NCBI GenBank assembly: GCA_018380885.1
Contig: JAGZSY010000033.1
Span: 1-64,000 of the forward strand
Direction of reading: 5' to 3'
Length of the DNA stretch: 64,000 bases
Source of the DNA: Enterocloster asparagiformis
GTDB lineage: Bacteria; Bacillota; Clostridia; Lachnospirales; Lachnospiraceae
In this document: positions 1 through 7,156 of the stretch, one piece after another
Layout of the letters: every line of letters begins with the position of its first letter
Numbering within the stretch: position 1 is the first letter of the stretch
The notes under the pieces: model-generated
The model's database searches: none
What the model saw: only the letters and a program-made list of their open reading frames with translations
Told to the model about the DNA's origin: nothing
Program-made: the position numbers and the translations under genes

Positions 1-1
1 T

Positions 2-85
2 CGTTTACAAAACGGGAAACTCACTTACAAAACAGGATTTTCATTTACAAAGCGGGAATCCTGGATTGCAAACGGGACTCTCGGG
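2..85. repeat. Four tandem imperfect 20-bp repeats
   Basis: About four direct repeats with an exact period of 20 bases run from the window edge, with consensus close to CAYTTACAAARCGGGAWTYY. The first three copies are well conserved (each holds TTACAAA then R-C/A-GGGA) and the fourth is diverged. The array may continue left of the window. Short arrays of direct repeats of this kind occur at the ends of IS21-type elements, but no transposase is visible here, so that link is only a guess. Confidence 0.6.
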
Positions 86-143
86 CTGCTATTTACCGAA
101 AACGCGGCGAGTAGGAAAATTGTAAAGGAAATATCATAAATTT

Positions 144-162
144 TTTAATGATAATCATTAAA
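144..162. promoter_or_regulatory. Fur-like 19-bp palindromic operator
   Basis: TTTAATGATAATCATTAAA is a perfect 9-1-9 palindrome and matches 15 of the 19 bases of the classical Fur box. It ends just 6 bases before a -35 element, so a bound repressor would block the promoter of the DUF2975 gene. Fur, PerR or Zur family binding is inferred from the sequence only. Confidence 0.55.
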
Positions 163-168
163 TATTTA

Positions 169-198
169 TTGACGCCGCTGCCATACGGCTGTTATACT
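169..198 (+). promoter_or_regulatory. Promoter of the DUF2975 operon
   Basis: TTGACG at 169-174 and TATACT at 193-198 are separated by 18 bases and lie 80 bases before the first start codon. The region is much more AT-rich than the coding DNA around it. Confidence 0.6.
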
Positions 199-277
199 GA
201 AAGCAGAGACAAGGAAGCGCCTATGCCCCGGAGATAAGGGCCGGGCGCCGGGCGGTTTAGCAGACTGGAGGCAGAAT

Positions 278-907
278 ATGCAGGAACAGATGGAACGTTT
301 GAAAAAGATTAAAACGAGCTGCCGGATAATCCGGGGATTTTTGTGGATTATGATGGGGATTATGGCGCTTTTCGCCGTGCTCTACGTGTGGTACGGGCTG
401 AAGGTGGCGGCGGCGCCGGAGTCGGCCTTCACGGTGACGGAGAACCGGTTCGGGGGCCTGAGCATGGATATGGCGGGGCAGAATTTCCAGGTGGGATCAT
501 CGGTGCCCTATTACGCCACGCCCATGGGGATACGGGGGGAGTATTCCGCCAAGATGCTGCAATTGGTGAACATGGGACTGGGTATGGCGCTGGTGCTGCT
601 CCCGTTTTCTGTAGTGATATGGAAAATACTGGGGATTTTAAAACGCGTGATGGACGGTGAATCGCCCTTCTGCGAGGGGAATATCCGCGCGGTCAAGGCC
701 GTGGGCTACATCCTGCTGTTTCTGGGGCTGGCCGCGAAGATACTGTATCTCCTGGGGATCACCTACCTGGTGTTTAAGGGCAACGTCTCCGGGAAAAGCT
801 TCCTGATGGATTATATGGTGGCCTTTGTGGGCGGGCTTCTGCTGGTGCTGGCGCGCATCTTCGAGTACGGCTCCTATCTCCAGAGCGAGTACGACGCGAC
901 ACTGTAG
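278..907 (+). CDS. DUF2975 family membrane protein
   Basis: This 209-residue protein has four predicted membrane segments, at about residues 17-40, 92-115, 135-160 and 172-192. Between segments 1 and 2 lies a roughly 50-residue extracytoplasmic loop. The pattern fits the DUF2975 (YoaS-like) family, whose members are typically encoded next to a very small Cro/CI-type regulator, as here (12 bases downstream). The function of the family is unknown. The upstream Fur-like palindrome suggests metal- or peroxide-dependent expression, which is inference. An AGGAGGC-like site (tggaggcag) precedes the ATG. Confidence 0.75.
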   Translation: MQEQMERLKKIKTSCRIIRGFLWIMMGIMALFAVLYVWYGLKVAAAPESAFTVTENRFGGLSMDMAGQNFQVGSSVPYYATPMGIRGEYSAKMLQLVNMGLGMALVLLPFSVVIWKILGILKRVMDGESPFCEGNIRAVKAVGYILLFLGLAAKILYLLGITYLVFKGNVSGKSFLMDYMVAFVGGLLLVLARIFEYGSYLQSEYDATL

Positions 908-918
908 AGGAGAGGGTT

Positions 919-1125
919 ATGGCGATAATACTTCGTTTGGACCGGGTGATGGCGGACCGGAAAATGTCCCTCAACGAGCTGTCGGCCCGGGTGGGGATTT
1001 CCAATGTGAATCTGTCCAATTTAAAGACCGGAAAGGTGAAGGCCATCCGTTTTTCCACTCTGGAGGCTATCTGCCGGGAGTTGAAATGCCAGCCCGGGGA
1101 TATTCTGGAGTTTCAGGAGGATTGA
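919..1125 (+). CDS. YozG-like small XRE/Cro-CI regulator
   Basis: A 68-residue protein consisting almost entirely of one helix-turn-helix domain. The two core helices are visible around residues 15-45 (SLNELSARVGISNVNLSNLK), followed by a KAIRFSTLEAIC segment typical of YozG/YdzF-type regulators. It starts 12 bases after the DUF2975 stop behind GAGGAGAGGG, so the two genes are almost certainly co-transcribed. By analogy to YoaS-YozG pairs it probably regulates its own operon. No effector domain is present. Confidence 0.8.
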   Translation: MAIILRLDRVMADRKMSLNELSARVGISNVNLSNLKTGKVKAIRFSTLEAICRELKCQPGDILEFQED

Positions 1126-1141
1126 GCCGGAGAGACCGGAG

Positions 1142-1178
1142 GGCGGCGGTGTCCGAAAAGGGGGGCGCCGCCTTATTT
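1142..1178 (+). terminator. Terminator after the DUF2975/XRE pair
   Basis: GGCGGCG at 1142-1148 pairs with CGCCGCC at 1166-1172 across a 17-base loop and is followed by TTATTTAT. Confidence 0.55.
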
Positions 1179-1332
1179 ATGTGAAAAATTAGATTTTCAC
1201 AGAGGTTTTGCTGCGTTTTTTCGCCTGCCGGCCGGCCGAAATTGAGGCCGCGGGCAGGGCAAAACACCGGCGGCAGAGGCGGGAATTGCCGTATTTTCCA
1301 TGATTTGCAGGGCTTTTGGCGGCGGCGGTGAC

Positions 1333-1421
1333 ATGGGCGCGCCCATCGTTACATAAATAACGTTGATTTATTGATCTATTATTTATTATAATTGTACATT
1401 ATCATTCCTTGCTGTTATACT
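1333..1421 (+). promoter_or_regulatory. asrABC upstream region with palindrome and promoter
   Basis: The gap 1126-1460 holds no gene. After the terminator it has GC-rich filler, then a perfect 14-base palindrome ATGGGCGCGCCCAT (1333-1346), then an AT-rich tract. A candidate promoter lies in that tract: TTGTAC at 1392-1397, 18 bases, TATACT at 1416-1421. No recognisable FNR or Rex box was seen. Confidence 0.45.
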
Positions 1422-1460
1422 GGAAGTACATGGCATGAACAGAAGGAGGACAATGGTCAA

Positions 1461-2492
1461 ATGGGTTACAAAGTAAGCTATGAACAAGCGGATAAGATCT
1501 TTGAGAAGCTCGGCGAGACATACGAAATCTGGGCTCCCAAGCGGTTTAAGGGAAAGGGAAGGTATTCTCAGACCGACCTGATCCGCTACGACAAGGTCTG
1601 TCGCGCGGAGGACATTGAGTACAGGGAGAAGTCGGATCTGCCGGCAAAGGAGGTGCTCAGCCCCATCACCCAGTCTCTGTTTTATTTTACGGAGGACGAG
1701 TACATTGAGAGCAAGGCGACCAATAAAAAGCTGCTGATTTTTATGCGCCCCTGCGATATCCACGCACAGCACCATCAGGAGAGAATCTACCTGGGCAACG
1801 GCGGTTTTGAGGATATGTATTACAAGCGCATGAACGAGAAGGTCAAGATCGTGATGATGGAGTGCACGGAGGGGTGGGACACCTGCTTCTGCGTCAGCAT
1901 GGGGACCAACCGGGCCGACGATTACGCCGCGGCCGTCCGTTTCGGCGAGGGGGAGCTGCTCTTCGACATAGAGGATCAGGATCTGGCTCCCTATTTTGAG
2001 AAGATGGAAGAAAACGGCTTCAAGCCGGATTACATAGAGGAGAACGAGATTTCTCTGACCGTTCCGGAGATTCCGGACAAGGAAGTGCTGACCAAGCTGA
2101 AAGCCCATCCGATGTGGCAGGAGTACAACAAGCGCTGCGTGTCCTGCGGCGCCTGTACGGTGGCCTGCAGCACCTGCACCTGCTTTACCACCACCGATAT
2201 CATCTACAACGAGAACTCCAACGTGGGCGAGCGCAAGCGCACCACCGCCTCCTGCCAGGTAGAGGGCTTCGACCAGATGGCCGGCGGCATGGCGTTCCGC
2301 CACACTGCCGGGGACCGCATGCGCTACAAGGTGCTCCACAAGTTTCACGACTACAAGGCGCGCTTTAAGGATTACCATATGTGCGTTGGCTGCGGGCGCT
2401 GTATCGACCGCTGCCCGGAGTTCATCTCCATTGTGGCCACAGTGAATAAGATGGCGAAGGCCGTTGACGAGATCACTGGAACTGAACGCTGA
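1461..2492 (+). CDS. asrA: Anaerobic sulfite reductase subunit A
   Basis: AsrA is the iron-sulfur electron-transfer subunit of the cytoplasmic AsrABC dissimilatory-type sulfite reductase, which reduces sulfite to sulfide. The 343-residue product has two ferredoxin-like cysteine clusters near the C-terminus: CVSCGACTVACSTCTC at about residue 225-241 and CVGCGRCIDRC at about 307-317, as expected for a [4Fe-4S] carrier of the HdrA/GlpC-like type. The ATG at 1461 is chosen because AGAAGGAGGA lies 10 bases upstream; an in-frame ATG at 1392 lies in the promoter. The order asrA-asrB-asrC follows the Salmonella/Clostridium operon. Confidence 0.93.
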   Translation: MGYKVSYEQADKIFEKLGETYEIWAPKRFKGKGRYSQTDLIRYDKVCRAEDIEYREKSDLPAKEVLSPITQSLFYFTEDEYIESKATNKKLLIFMRPCDIHAQHHQERIYLGNGGFEDMYYKRMNEKVKIVMMECTEGWDTCFCVSMGTNRADDYAAAVRFGEGELLFDIEDQDLAPYFEKMEENGFKPDYIEENEISLTVPEIPDKEVLTKLKAHPMWQEYNKRCVSCGACTVACSTCTCFTTTDIIYNENSNVGERKRTTASCQVEGFDQMAGGMAFRHTAGDRMRYKVLHKFHDYKARFKDYHMCVGCGRCIDRCPEFISIVATVNKMAKAVDEITGTER

Positions 2493-2512
2493 AGAAACGA
2501 GGTGGAGGAAAA

Positions 2513-3304
2513 ATGGAAAATATTGTAAAACCAGTTGCATGCAGAATTATGGACGTGAAGCGGGAGAGCCTGCACGAGTATACATTCAAAGTTGAAACCG
2601 ATATCAAGCCTCAGCACGGACAGTTTTTACAGCTCTCCATCCCCAAGGTGGGCGAGGCTCCGATTTCCGTCAGCGCCTTTGGCGACGGCTGGATGGATTT
2701 CACCATCCGCTCCGTGGGCAAGGTGACGGACGAGATCTTTAACAAGCAGCCGGGCGACATCCTGTTCCTGCGGGGCGCTTACGGCAAGGGCTGGCCGGTG
2801 GACCAGTTTAAGGGCAAGCACGTGGTGATGATTACCGGCGGAACCGGCCTGGCACCGGTGAAGAGCATGCTGAACATGTTCTACGACCAGCCGGACTATG
2901 TAAAGAGCGTGCATCTGATCTGCGGCTTCAAGAACGAGGACGGGATCATTTTCAAAAATGACCTGGAGCGCTGGAAAGAGAAGTTCAGCACCATCTATGC
3001 CCTGGATAAGGACCAGAAGGAAGGCTGGAGCACAGGCTTTGTAACCGAATTTGTCGACAAGATTCCCTTCGACAGCTTTGACGGAAACTATGTGGTCGTG
3101 ATCGTAGGCCCGCCGCCAATGATGAAGTTCACCGGCTTAAAGGCGGTGGAGTGCAGCGTGCCGGAGGAGAAGATCTGGGTGTCGTTCGAGCGGAAGATGT
3201 CCTGCGCGGTTGGAAAATGCGGACACTGCCGCATCGACGAGGTGTACGTCTGTCTGGACGGCCCGGTATTCAACTATACCCAGGCAAAGTATCTGGTGGA
3301 TTAA
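2513..3304 (+). CDS. asrB: Anaerobic sulfite reductase subunit B
   Basis: AsrB is the flavoprotein subunit that takes electrons from NAD(P)H and passes them to AsrA/AsrC. The 263-residue sequence has an FAD-binding beta-barrel in the first ~95 residues, an NAD-binding segment (MITGGTGLAPVKSML near residues 105-120), the PPPMM motif of ferredoxin-NADP reductase relatives near residue 200, and a C-terminal [2Fe-2S] cluster with cysteines in CAVGKCGHC plus VCLDG. It lies 20 bases after asrA behind AGGTGGAGGAAA, in the same operon. Confidence 0.93.
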   Translation: MENIVKPVACRIMDVKRESLHEYTFKVETDIKPQHGQFLQLSIPKVGEAPISVSAFGDGWMDFTIRSVGKVTDEIFNKQPGDILFLRGAYGKGWPVDQFKGKHVVMITGGTGLAPVKSMLNMFYDQPDYVKSVHLICGFKNEDGIIFKNDLERWKEKFSTIYALDKDQKEGWSTGFVTEFVDKIPFDSFDGNYVVVIVGPPPMMKFTGLKAVECSVPEEKIWVSFERKMSCAVGKCGHCRIDEVYVCLDGPVFNYTQAKYLVD

Positions 3305-3322
3305 GAAAGGGGCGGATCGGTT

Positions 3323-4360
3323 ATGAATCACGATATTGATATAAAGAAGGTACGGATTAACTGTTTCAGGCAGTCCAAGGTCAAGGGCGAGTTCATGCTG
3401 CAGATGCGCGTGCCCGGGGCTTTGATCAACGCGAAGCACCTGAGCATGGTTCAGGAAATCTGCGAGCGCTGGGGCAACGGAACTTTTCATATGGGAACGA
3501 GACAAACACTTGACATTCCCGGAATAAAATACGAAAATATTGAAGAGGTCAACAAATTCATCAAGGGCTACATCCAGGACGTGGACGTGGAGATGTGCAA
3601 CGTGGACATGGACGTGAACGATCAGGGTTATCCCACTATCGGCGCCCGCAACGTGATGAGCTGCATCGGCAACGCCCACTGCATCAAGGGCAACGCCAAC
3701 ACCTACGAGCTGGCGCGCAAGATCGAGCGGATCGTGTTCCCGTCCCATTACCACATCAAGGTGGCGGTGGCCGGATGTCCCAACGACTGCGTGAAGGCCA
3801 ACTTCAACGATTTCGGAATCATGGGCGTGAACAAACAGGATTACGACGTGGACCGCTGCATCGGCTGCGGCTCCTGCGTGGAGGCCTGCCAGCACCACGC
3901 CACCGGCGTGCTGAGCTTAAACGCCAACGGCAAGATCGACAAGGACGCCTGCTGCTGCGTCGGCTGCGGCGAATGCTCCCTGATCTGCCCCACCGGCGCC
4001 TGGACCAGAGGCACCAAGCAGCTCTACCGCGTGACCCTGGGCGGGCGCACGGGCAAGCAGAACCCAAGAGCGGGCAAGCTGTTCATGAACTGGGTGACCG
4101 AGGACGTAATCCTGGCCATGTTCGGCAACTGGCAGAAGTTCTCCGCCTGGGTGCTGGATTACAAGCCGGAGTATCTGCACGGCGGCCACCTGATCGACCG
4201 GGCGGGCTACAAGGAGTTCAAGAAGCGCATTCTGGAAGGCGTGGAGCTGAATCCCGAGGCAAAGGTTGCGGACGACATCTTCTGGGCCGAGAACGAGCAG
4301 CGCGGCAATATGCACGTGATGCCCATCGCCCAGCACAAGACGGCAGGACCTCAGAACTAG
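3323..4360 (+). CDS. asrC: Anaerobic sulfite reductase subunit C (siroheme subunit)
   Basis: AsrC is the catalytic siroheme/[4Fe-4S] subunit. In 345 residues it shows the substrate-binding GTRQTLDIPGI segment, the siroheme-iron-sulfur cysteines in CIGNAHC (about residue 114) and CPNDC (about 152), and then two further ferredoxin clusters, CIGCGSCVEAC and CVGCGECSLIC, at about 179 and 210. This layout is typical of the clostridial/enterobacterial AsrC and not of assimilatory CysI. The downstream siroheme-synthesis genes presumably make its cofactor. Confidence 0.94.
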   Translation: MNHDIDIKKVRINCFRQSKVKGEFMLQMRVPGALINAKHLSMVQEICERWGNGTFHMGTRQTLDIPGIKYENIEEVNKFIKGYIQDVDVEMCNVDMDVNDQGYPTIGARNVMSCIGNAHCIKGNANTYELARKIERIVFPSHYHIKVAVAGCPNDCVKANFNDFGIMGVNKQDYDVDRCIGCGSCVEACQHHATGVLSLNANGKIDKDACCCVGCGECSLICPTGAWTRGTKQLYRVTLGGRTGKQNPRAGKLFMNWVTEDVILAMFGNWQKFSAWVLDYKPEYLHGGHLIDRAGYKEFKKRILEGVELNPEAKVADDIFWAENEQRGNMHVMPIAQHKTAGPQN

Positions 4361-4369
4361 GACTGATAT

Positions 4370-4414
4370 CCGGCCCGGGGCGGTAAGGGCAGAACCGGAC
4401 CGCCCCGCGGCCGG
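4370..4414 (+). terminator. Strong hairpin between asrC and hemA
   Basis: CCGGCC (4370-4375) and GGGGCGGT (4377-4384) pair with ACCGCCCC (4399-4406) and GGCCGG (4409-4414), giving a long GC-rich stem. There is no run of T after it, so it may act as a processing or mRNA-stability hairpin rather than a full terminator. Confidence 0.4.
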
Positions 4415-4453
4415 ATTGCAGACAATCAAGAGAAAGCTTAGGAAACGACCAGT

Positions 4454-5620
4454 ATGTACTGTATCAGTGTAAGCTACAAGAAAGCTCCGGCGGAGATTCG
4501 GGGGCGGTTCGCCTTCGACGCTAGGGAGAAAGAGGCGTTGGCCGGAATGCTGCGGGAGAGCGGGGCTGCGGAGGGCTGCGTGGTGCTCTGCACCTGCAAC
4601 CGCAGCGAGGTCTATTTATCCGGCGGCAAGGCGGCCATCCGGGCCCTCCAGGAGGCGGTGGCCTCCATAAAGGCGGTTCCGCAGCAGGAGCTGCTCAAAT
4701 ACCTGAACATATACAGCGGTGATAGAGCCACAGCACACCTTTTCAAGGTGTGCTGTGGCTTTGACTCCATGGTGCTTGGGGAGGACGAAATCCTCGGCCA
4801 GGTGCGGCTCGCCTATCAGGCGGCCCTGGAGAAAAAGGATGTGAACTATGAGCTCAACGTGCTGTTCCAGCGGGCCATCGCCTGCGCCAAGCGGATACGC
4901 ACGGACACCCGCATCTCCACCACCCCGCTGTCCGTGGCCACGCTGGTGGCCAACGAAGTGTTCCGCTTTCCAAAGGACGGGGTGAAGCAGGTGATGATCA
5001 TCGGCATCACCGGAAAGATGGGCACGACCATTGCGAAAAATATTCTGGCAAAGCCGGGAATCCAGGTGACGGGGACGGTCAGAAGCCACCACGCGGTGCT
5101 GGATTTCGCGCCCAAGGGGGACCGGGTGAGGCTGGTGGACTACCGGGACCGGTACAAATACGCAAAGGACATGGATATTATCATCAGCGCCACCACCAGC
5201 CCCCACTACACCATCACCATGGATGAGCTCAACCGGGCGTTGGCCGGGGACGGCGGGGAGCGCCGACGCCTTCTGGTCGACGTGGCGGTGCCCCTGGACA
5301 TGGACCCGGAGGCGGCGAAGCTGCCGGGCGTCACCCTGCGGGATATCGACTACTTTGACACCTTGTCCAGGAACAACGAGCAGATCCGCTTAAAGGAGCT
5401 GGACCGGGCCAGGGCCATCATGGAGGAGGATTTGGACGGAGCGGTGAAGGAGATGATGTTTCACCCGTACATCGGCCGCCTGGCCCAGCTTCGGGCCGCC
5501 TTTGCCGGAAAGAGCCCGGAAAGCCTGCTGTTTACGGTGCGGGACCGGGTCAGCAGCGAGGAGCTGAAGGTGGTCTTAAAGGTGCTGGACGGCCTGGAGC
5601 GCTGGGTGAAGGAGGAGTAG
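4454..5620 (+). CDS. hemA: Glutamyl-tRNA reductase
   Basis: HemA reduces glutamyl-tRNA(Glu) to glutamate-1-semialdehyde, the first committed step of tetrapyrrole synthesis in the C5 pathway. The 388-residue protein (slightly short for the family, which is often 410-450) has the catalytic cysteine in TCNRSEVY at about residue 48, the conserved segment DSMVLGEDEILGQVR near 105, and an NADPH-binding region beginning VMIIGITGKMG at about 178. It starts the tetrapyrrole operon, and AGGAAA precedes the ATG. A perfect 16-bp inverted repeat with a 3-base loop lies inside the gene at 4726-4760 (see findings). Confidence 0.93.
   Translation: MYCISVSYKKAPAEIRGRFAFDAREKEALAGMLRESGAAEGCVVLCTCNRSEVYLSGGKAAIRALQEAVASIKAVPQQELLKYLNIYSGDRATAHLFKVCCGFDSMVLGEDEILGQVRLAYQAALEKKDVNYELNVLFQRAIACAKRIRTDTRISTTPLSVATLVANEVFRFPKDGVKQVMIIGITGKMGTTIAKNILAKPGIQVTGTVRSHHAVLDFAPKGDRVRLVDYRDRYKYAKDMDIIISATTSPHYTITMDELNRALAGDGGERRRLLVDVAVPLDMDPEAAKLPGVTLRDIDYFDTLSRNNEQIRLKELDRARAIMEEDLDGAVKEMMFHPYIGRLAQLRAAFAGKSPESLLFTVRDRVSSEELKVVLKVLDGLERWVKEE
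4726..4760 (+). repeat. Perfect 16-bp hairpin inside hemA
   Basis: The arms at 4726-4741 (AGCCACAGCACACCTT) and 4745-4760 are exact reverse complements separated by TTC. The hairpin encodes part of the conserved HLFKVCCGFDSM region, so it lies in a translated and constrained stretch. Confidence 0.85.
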
Positions 5621-5622
5621 AT

Positions 5623-6258
5623 ATGGCGTATTTTCCGTTTTATATGGATGTGGAGGGGATGGTCTGCCTGATCGCCGGGGGCGGGAAGGTGGCTTCCCGC
5701 AAGGTTTCCACCATGCTGGAGTACGGGGCCGGGGTGCGGGTGATCGCGCCGGAGGCGACGGAGGAGATCAGGGAGCTGGCGGATAACGGGCGCATCCTCT
5801 ATGAGGCCAGGCCCTGCGCGCCTGAGGATGTGCGCGCGGCGGATTTCGTGATCGCGGCCACCTCCGACGAGGCCTTAAACCGGGCCATATCCGTCCGCTG
5901 CCGCCAGCTTCGGATTCCCGTCAATGTGGTGGATGTAAAAGAAGAGTGCAGCTTTATTTTCCCCGCCCTGGTGAAGGACGGGGATATTGTGGTGGGAATC
6001 TCCACCGGCGGGGCCAGCCCGGCCATCGCGCGGCTGCTGAAGGACCGGGTCCGGGCCGCGATCCCTCAGGGGGCGGGAGCCGCGGCCGGGTGGATGAAGG
6101 AGAACCGGGAGATGGTCAAGAACCTGGGGGTTTCCCAGCAGGTACGGGAGGAAATCTTCTATGAGCTGGCAAAGGAGGCCATGAACGCCGGGGGCGGCTT
6201 GGACCGCGGGGCGGTCAGGCGAATGATAGACAGAAAGTTGGAAGAGAACCATGGATAA
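5623..6258 (+). CDS. Precorrin-2 dehydrogenase (SirC/CysG N-terminal-like)
   Basis: This protein oxidises precorrin-2 to sirohydrochlorin with NAD+. At 211 residues it has the Rossmann start CLIAGGGKVASRKV at about residue 15, the VKEECSFIFPALVKDGDIVVGISTGGASPAIARLLK block around 105-140 that is diagnostic of the CysG N-terminal/Met8p family, and a helical C-terminus. Its length fits SirC/Met8p-type single-domain proteins. Whether it also inserts iron (as Met8p and CysG do) cannot be decided by eye. It starts 2 bases after hemA, using an SD in hemA's last codons (GAAGGAGGAG), and overlaps hemC by 8 bases. Confidence 0.87.
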   Translation: MAYFPFYMDVEGMVCLIAGGGKVASRKVSTMLEYGAGVRVIAPEATEEIRELADNGRILYEARPCAPEDVRAADFVIAATSDEALNRAISVRCRQLRIPVNVVDVKEECSFIFPALVKDGDIVVGISTGGASPAIARLLKDRVRAAIPQGAGAAAGWMKENREMVKNLGVSQQVREEIFYELAKEAMNAGGGLDRGAVRRMIDRKLEENHG

Positions 6259-7156
6259 TACCATACGCATAGGAACCAGAAACAGCAGATTGGCGATGAT
6301 ACAGACGGAGATGGTGGCGGCTTCCCTGCGGGAGGCGGCGCCGGGGATCGAAATCTCTTTGGAAGCCCGCCAGACCACCGGGGACAAGATTTTAAACAAA
6401 CCCCTGCAGGAGTTTGGGGGCAAGGGCGTGTTTGTCTCCGAGTTCGAGGAGGGGATTCTGGCGGGCCGGCTGGACCTGGCGGTTCACAGCGCCAAGGATA
6501 TGCCGATGGACCTGGCCCAGGGACTCTCCATTGTGGGCGTGCCCCCCAGGGAGGACCCCAGGGACGTGCTGGTGACAGCGGCCGGTAGGCCGTTTCCGAA
6601 GTCCGGGGAGATCGTGATCGGCACCTCCAGCCCCCGCAGAAAGCTTCAGATCGAGCTGCTGGGAAAGGAGCTCTGGCCTGATGGGACGGTGCGCTGCGAG
6701 AATCTGCGGGGAAATGTGCAGACGCGCCTTGGCAAGCTGGAGGACGGCGGGTATGACGGCATTATTTTGGCCGCGGCCGGCTTGAAGCGTCTGGGGCTTT
6801 TGGAGGACGCGCGCTACTGCTACCAGTTCCTGGAATGTCAGCGGTTTATCCCGGCCGGCGGCCAGGGAATCCTGGCGGTGGAGGGCCGGGCGGACAGCCG
6901 GGCGGCTGAGATTTTAAGGGGAATCAACCACCGGGAGACGCAGCTCTGCCTGGACCTGGAGCGCAGGGTGCTGCGGCTCTTGGAGGCCGGCTGCCACGAG
7001 CCCATCGGCGTCTACGCGCGGCTGTCCGGCGGCCTCCTGGAGGTCTTTGGGATCAGCGGCAAAAACGGCAGGGTATACAAAATCCATCTGAAAGGACAGC
7101 CGGAGGAGGCGGGGGAACTGGCCCGCCGGGCGGCTGAGGGGCTGGGCGGAGTATGA
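6251..7156 (+). CDS. hemC: Hydroxymethylbilane synthase (porphobilinogen deaminase)
   Basis: HemC polymerises four porphobilinogens to hydroxymethylbilane. The 301-residue sequence shows RIGTRNSRLAMIQTEMV at the start, AVHSAKDMPMDL near 82, GTSSPRRKLQIE near 125, and the dipyrromethane-cofactor cysteine in LEAGCHEPIGVYA at about residue 248. It overlaps sirC by 8 bases and the next gene by 4, which indicates translational coupling. Confidence 0.95.
   Translation: MDNTIRIGTRNSRLAMIQTEMVAASLREAAPGIEISLEARQTTGDKILNKPLQEFGGKGVFVSEFEEGILAGRLDLAVHSAKDMPMDLAQGLSIVGVPPREDPRDVLVTAAGRPFPKSGEIVIGTSSPRRKLQIELLGKELWPDGTVRCENLRGNVQTRLGKLEDGGYDGIILAAAGLKRLGLLEDARYCYQFLECQRFIPAGGQGILAVEGRADSRAAEILRGINHRETQLCLDLERRVLRLLEAGCHEPIGVYARLSGGLLEVFGISGKNGRVYKIHLKGQPEEAGELARRAAEGLGGV

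Noticed and set aside
2..85. Possible CRISPR array
   Set aside because: The repeat period is 20 bases with no spacers and no cas genes in the window.
1350..1400. FNR/CRP site upstream of asrA
   Set aside because: TTGAT half-sites occur as direct repeats and not as the required inverted repeat.
1386..2540. Long reverse-strand frame over asrA
   Set aside because: Antisense of a clear gene in GC-rich DNA; His/Leu/Val-rich nonsense with no motif or SD. The same holds for 12732-14405, 20664-22031, 38-40 kb and 56380-58209 on the reverse strand.
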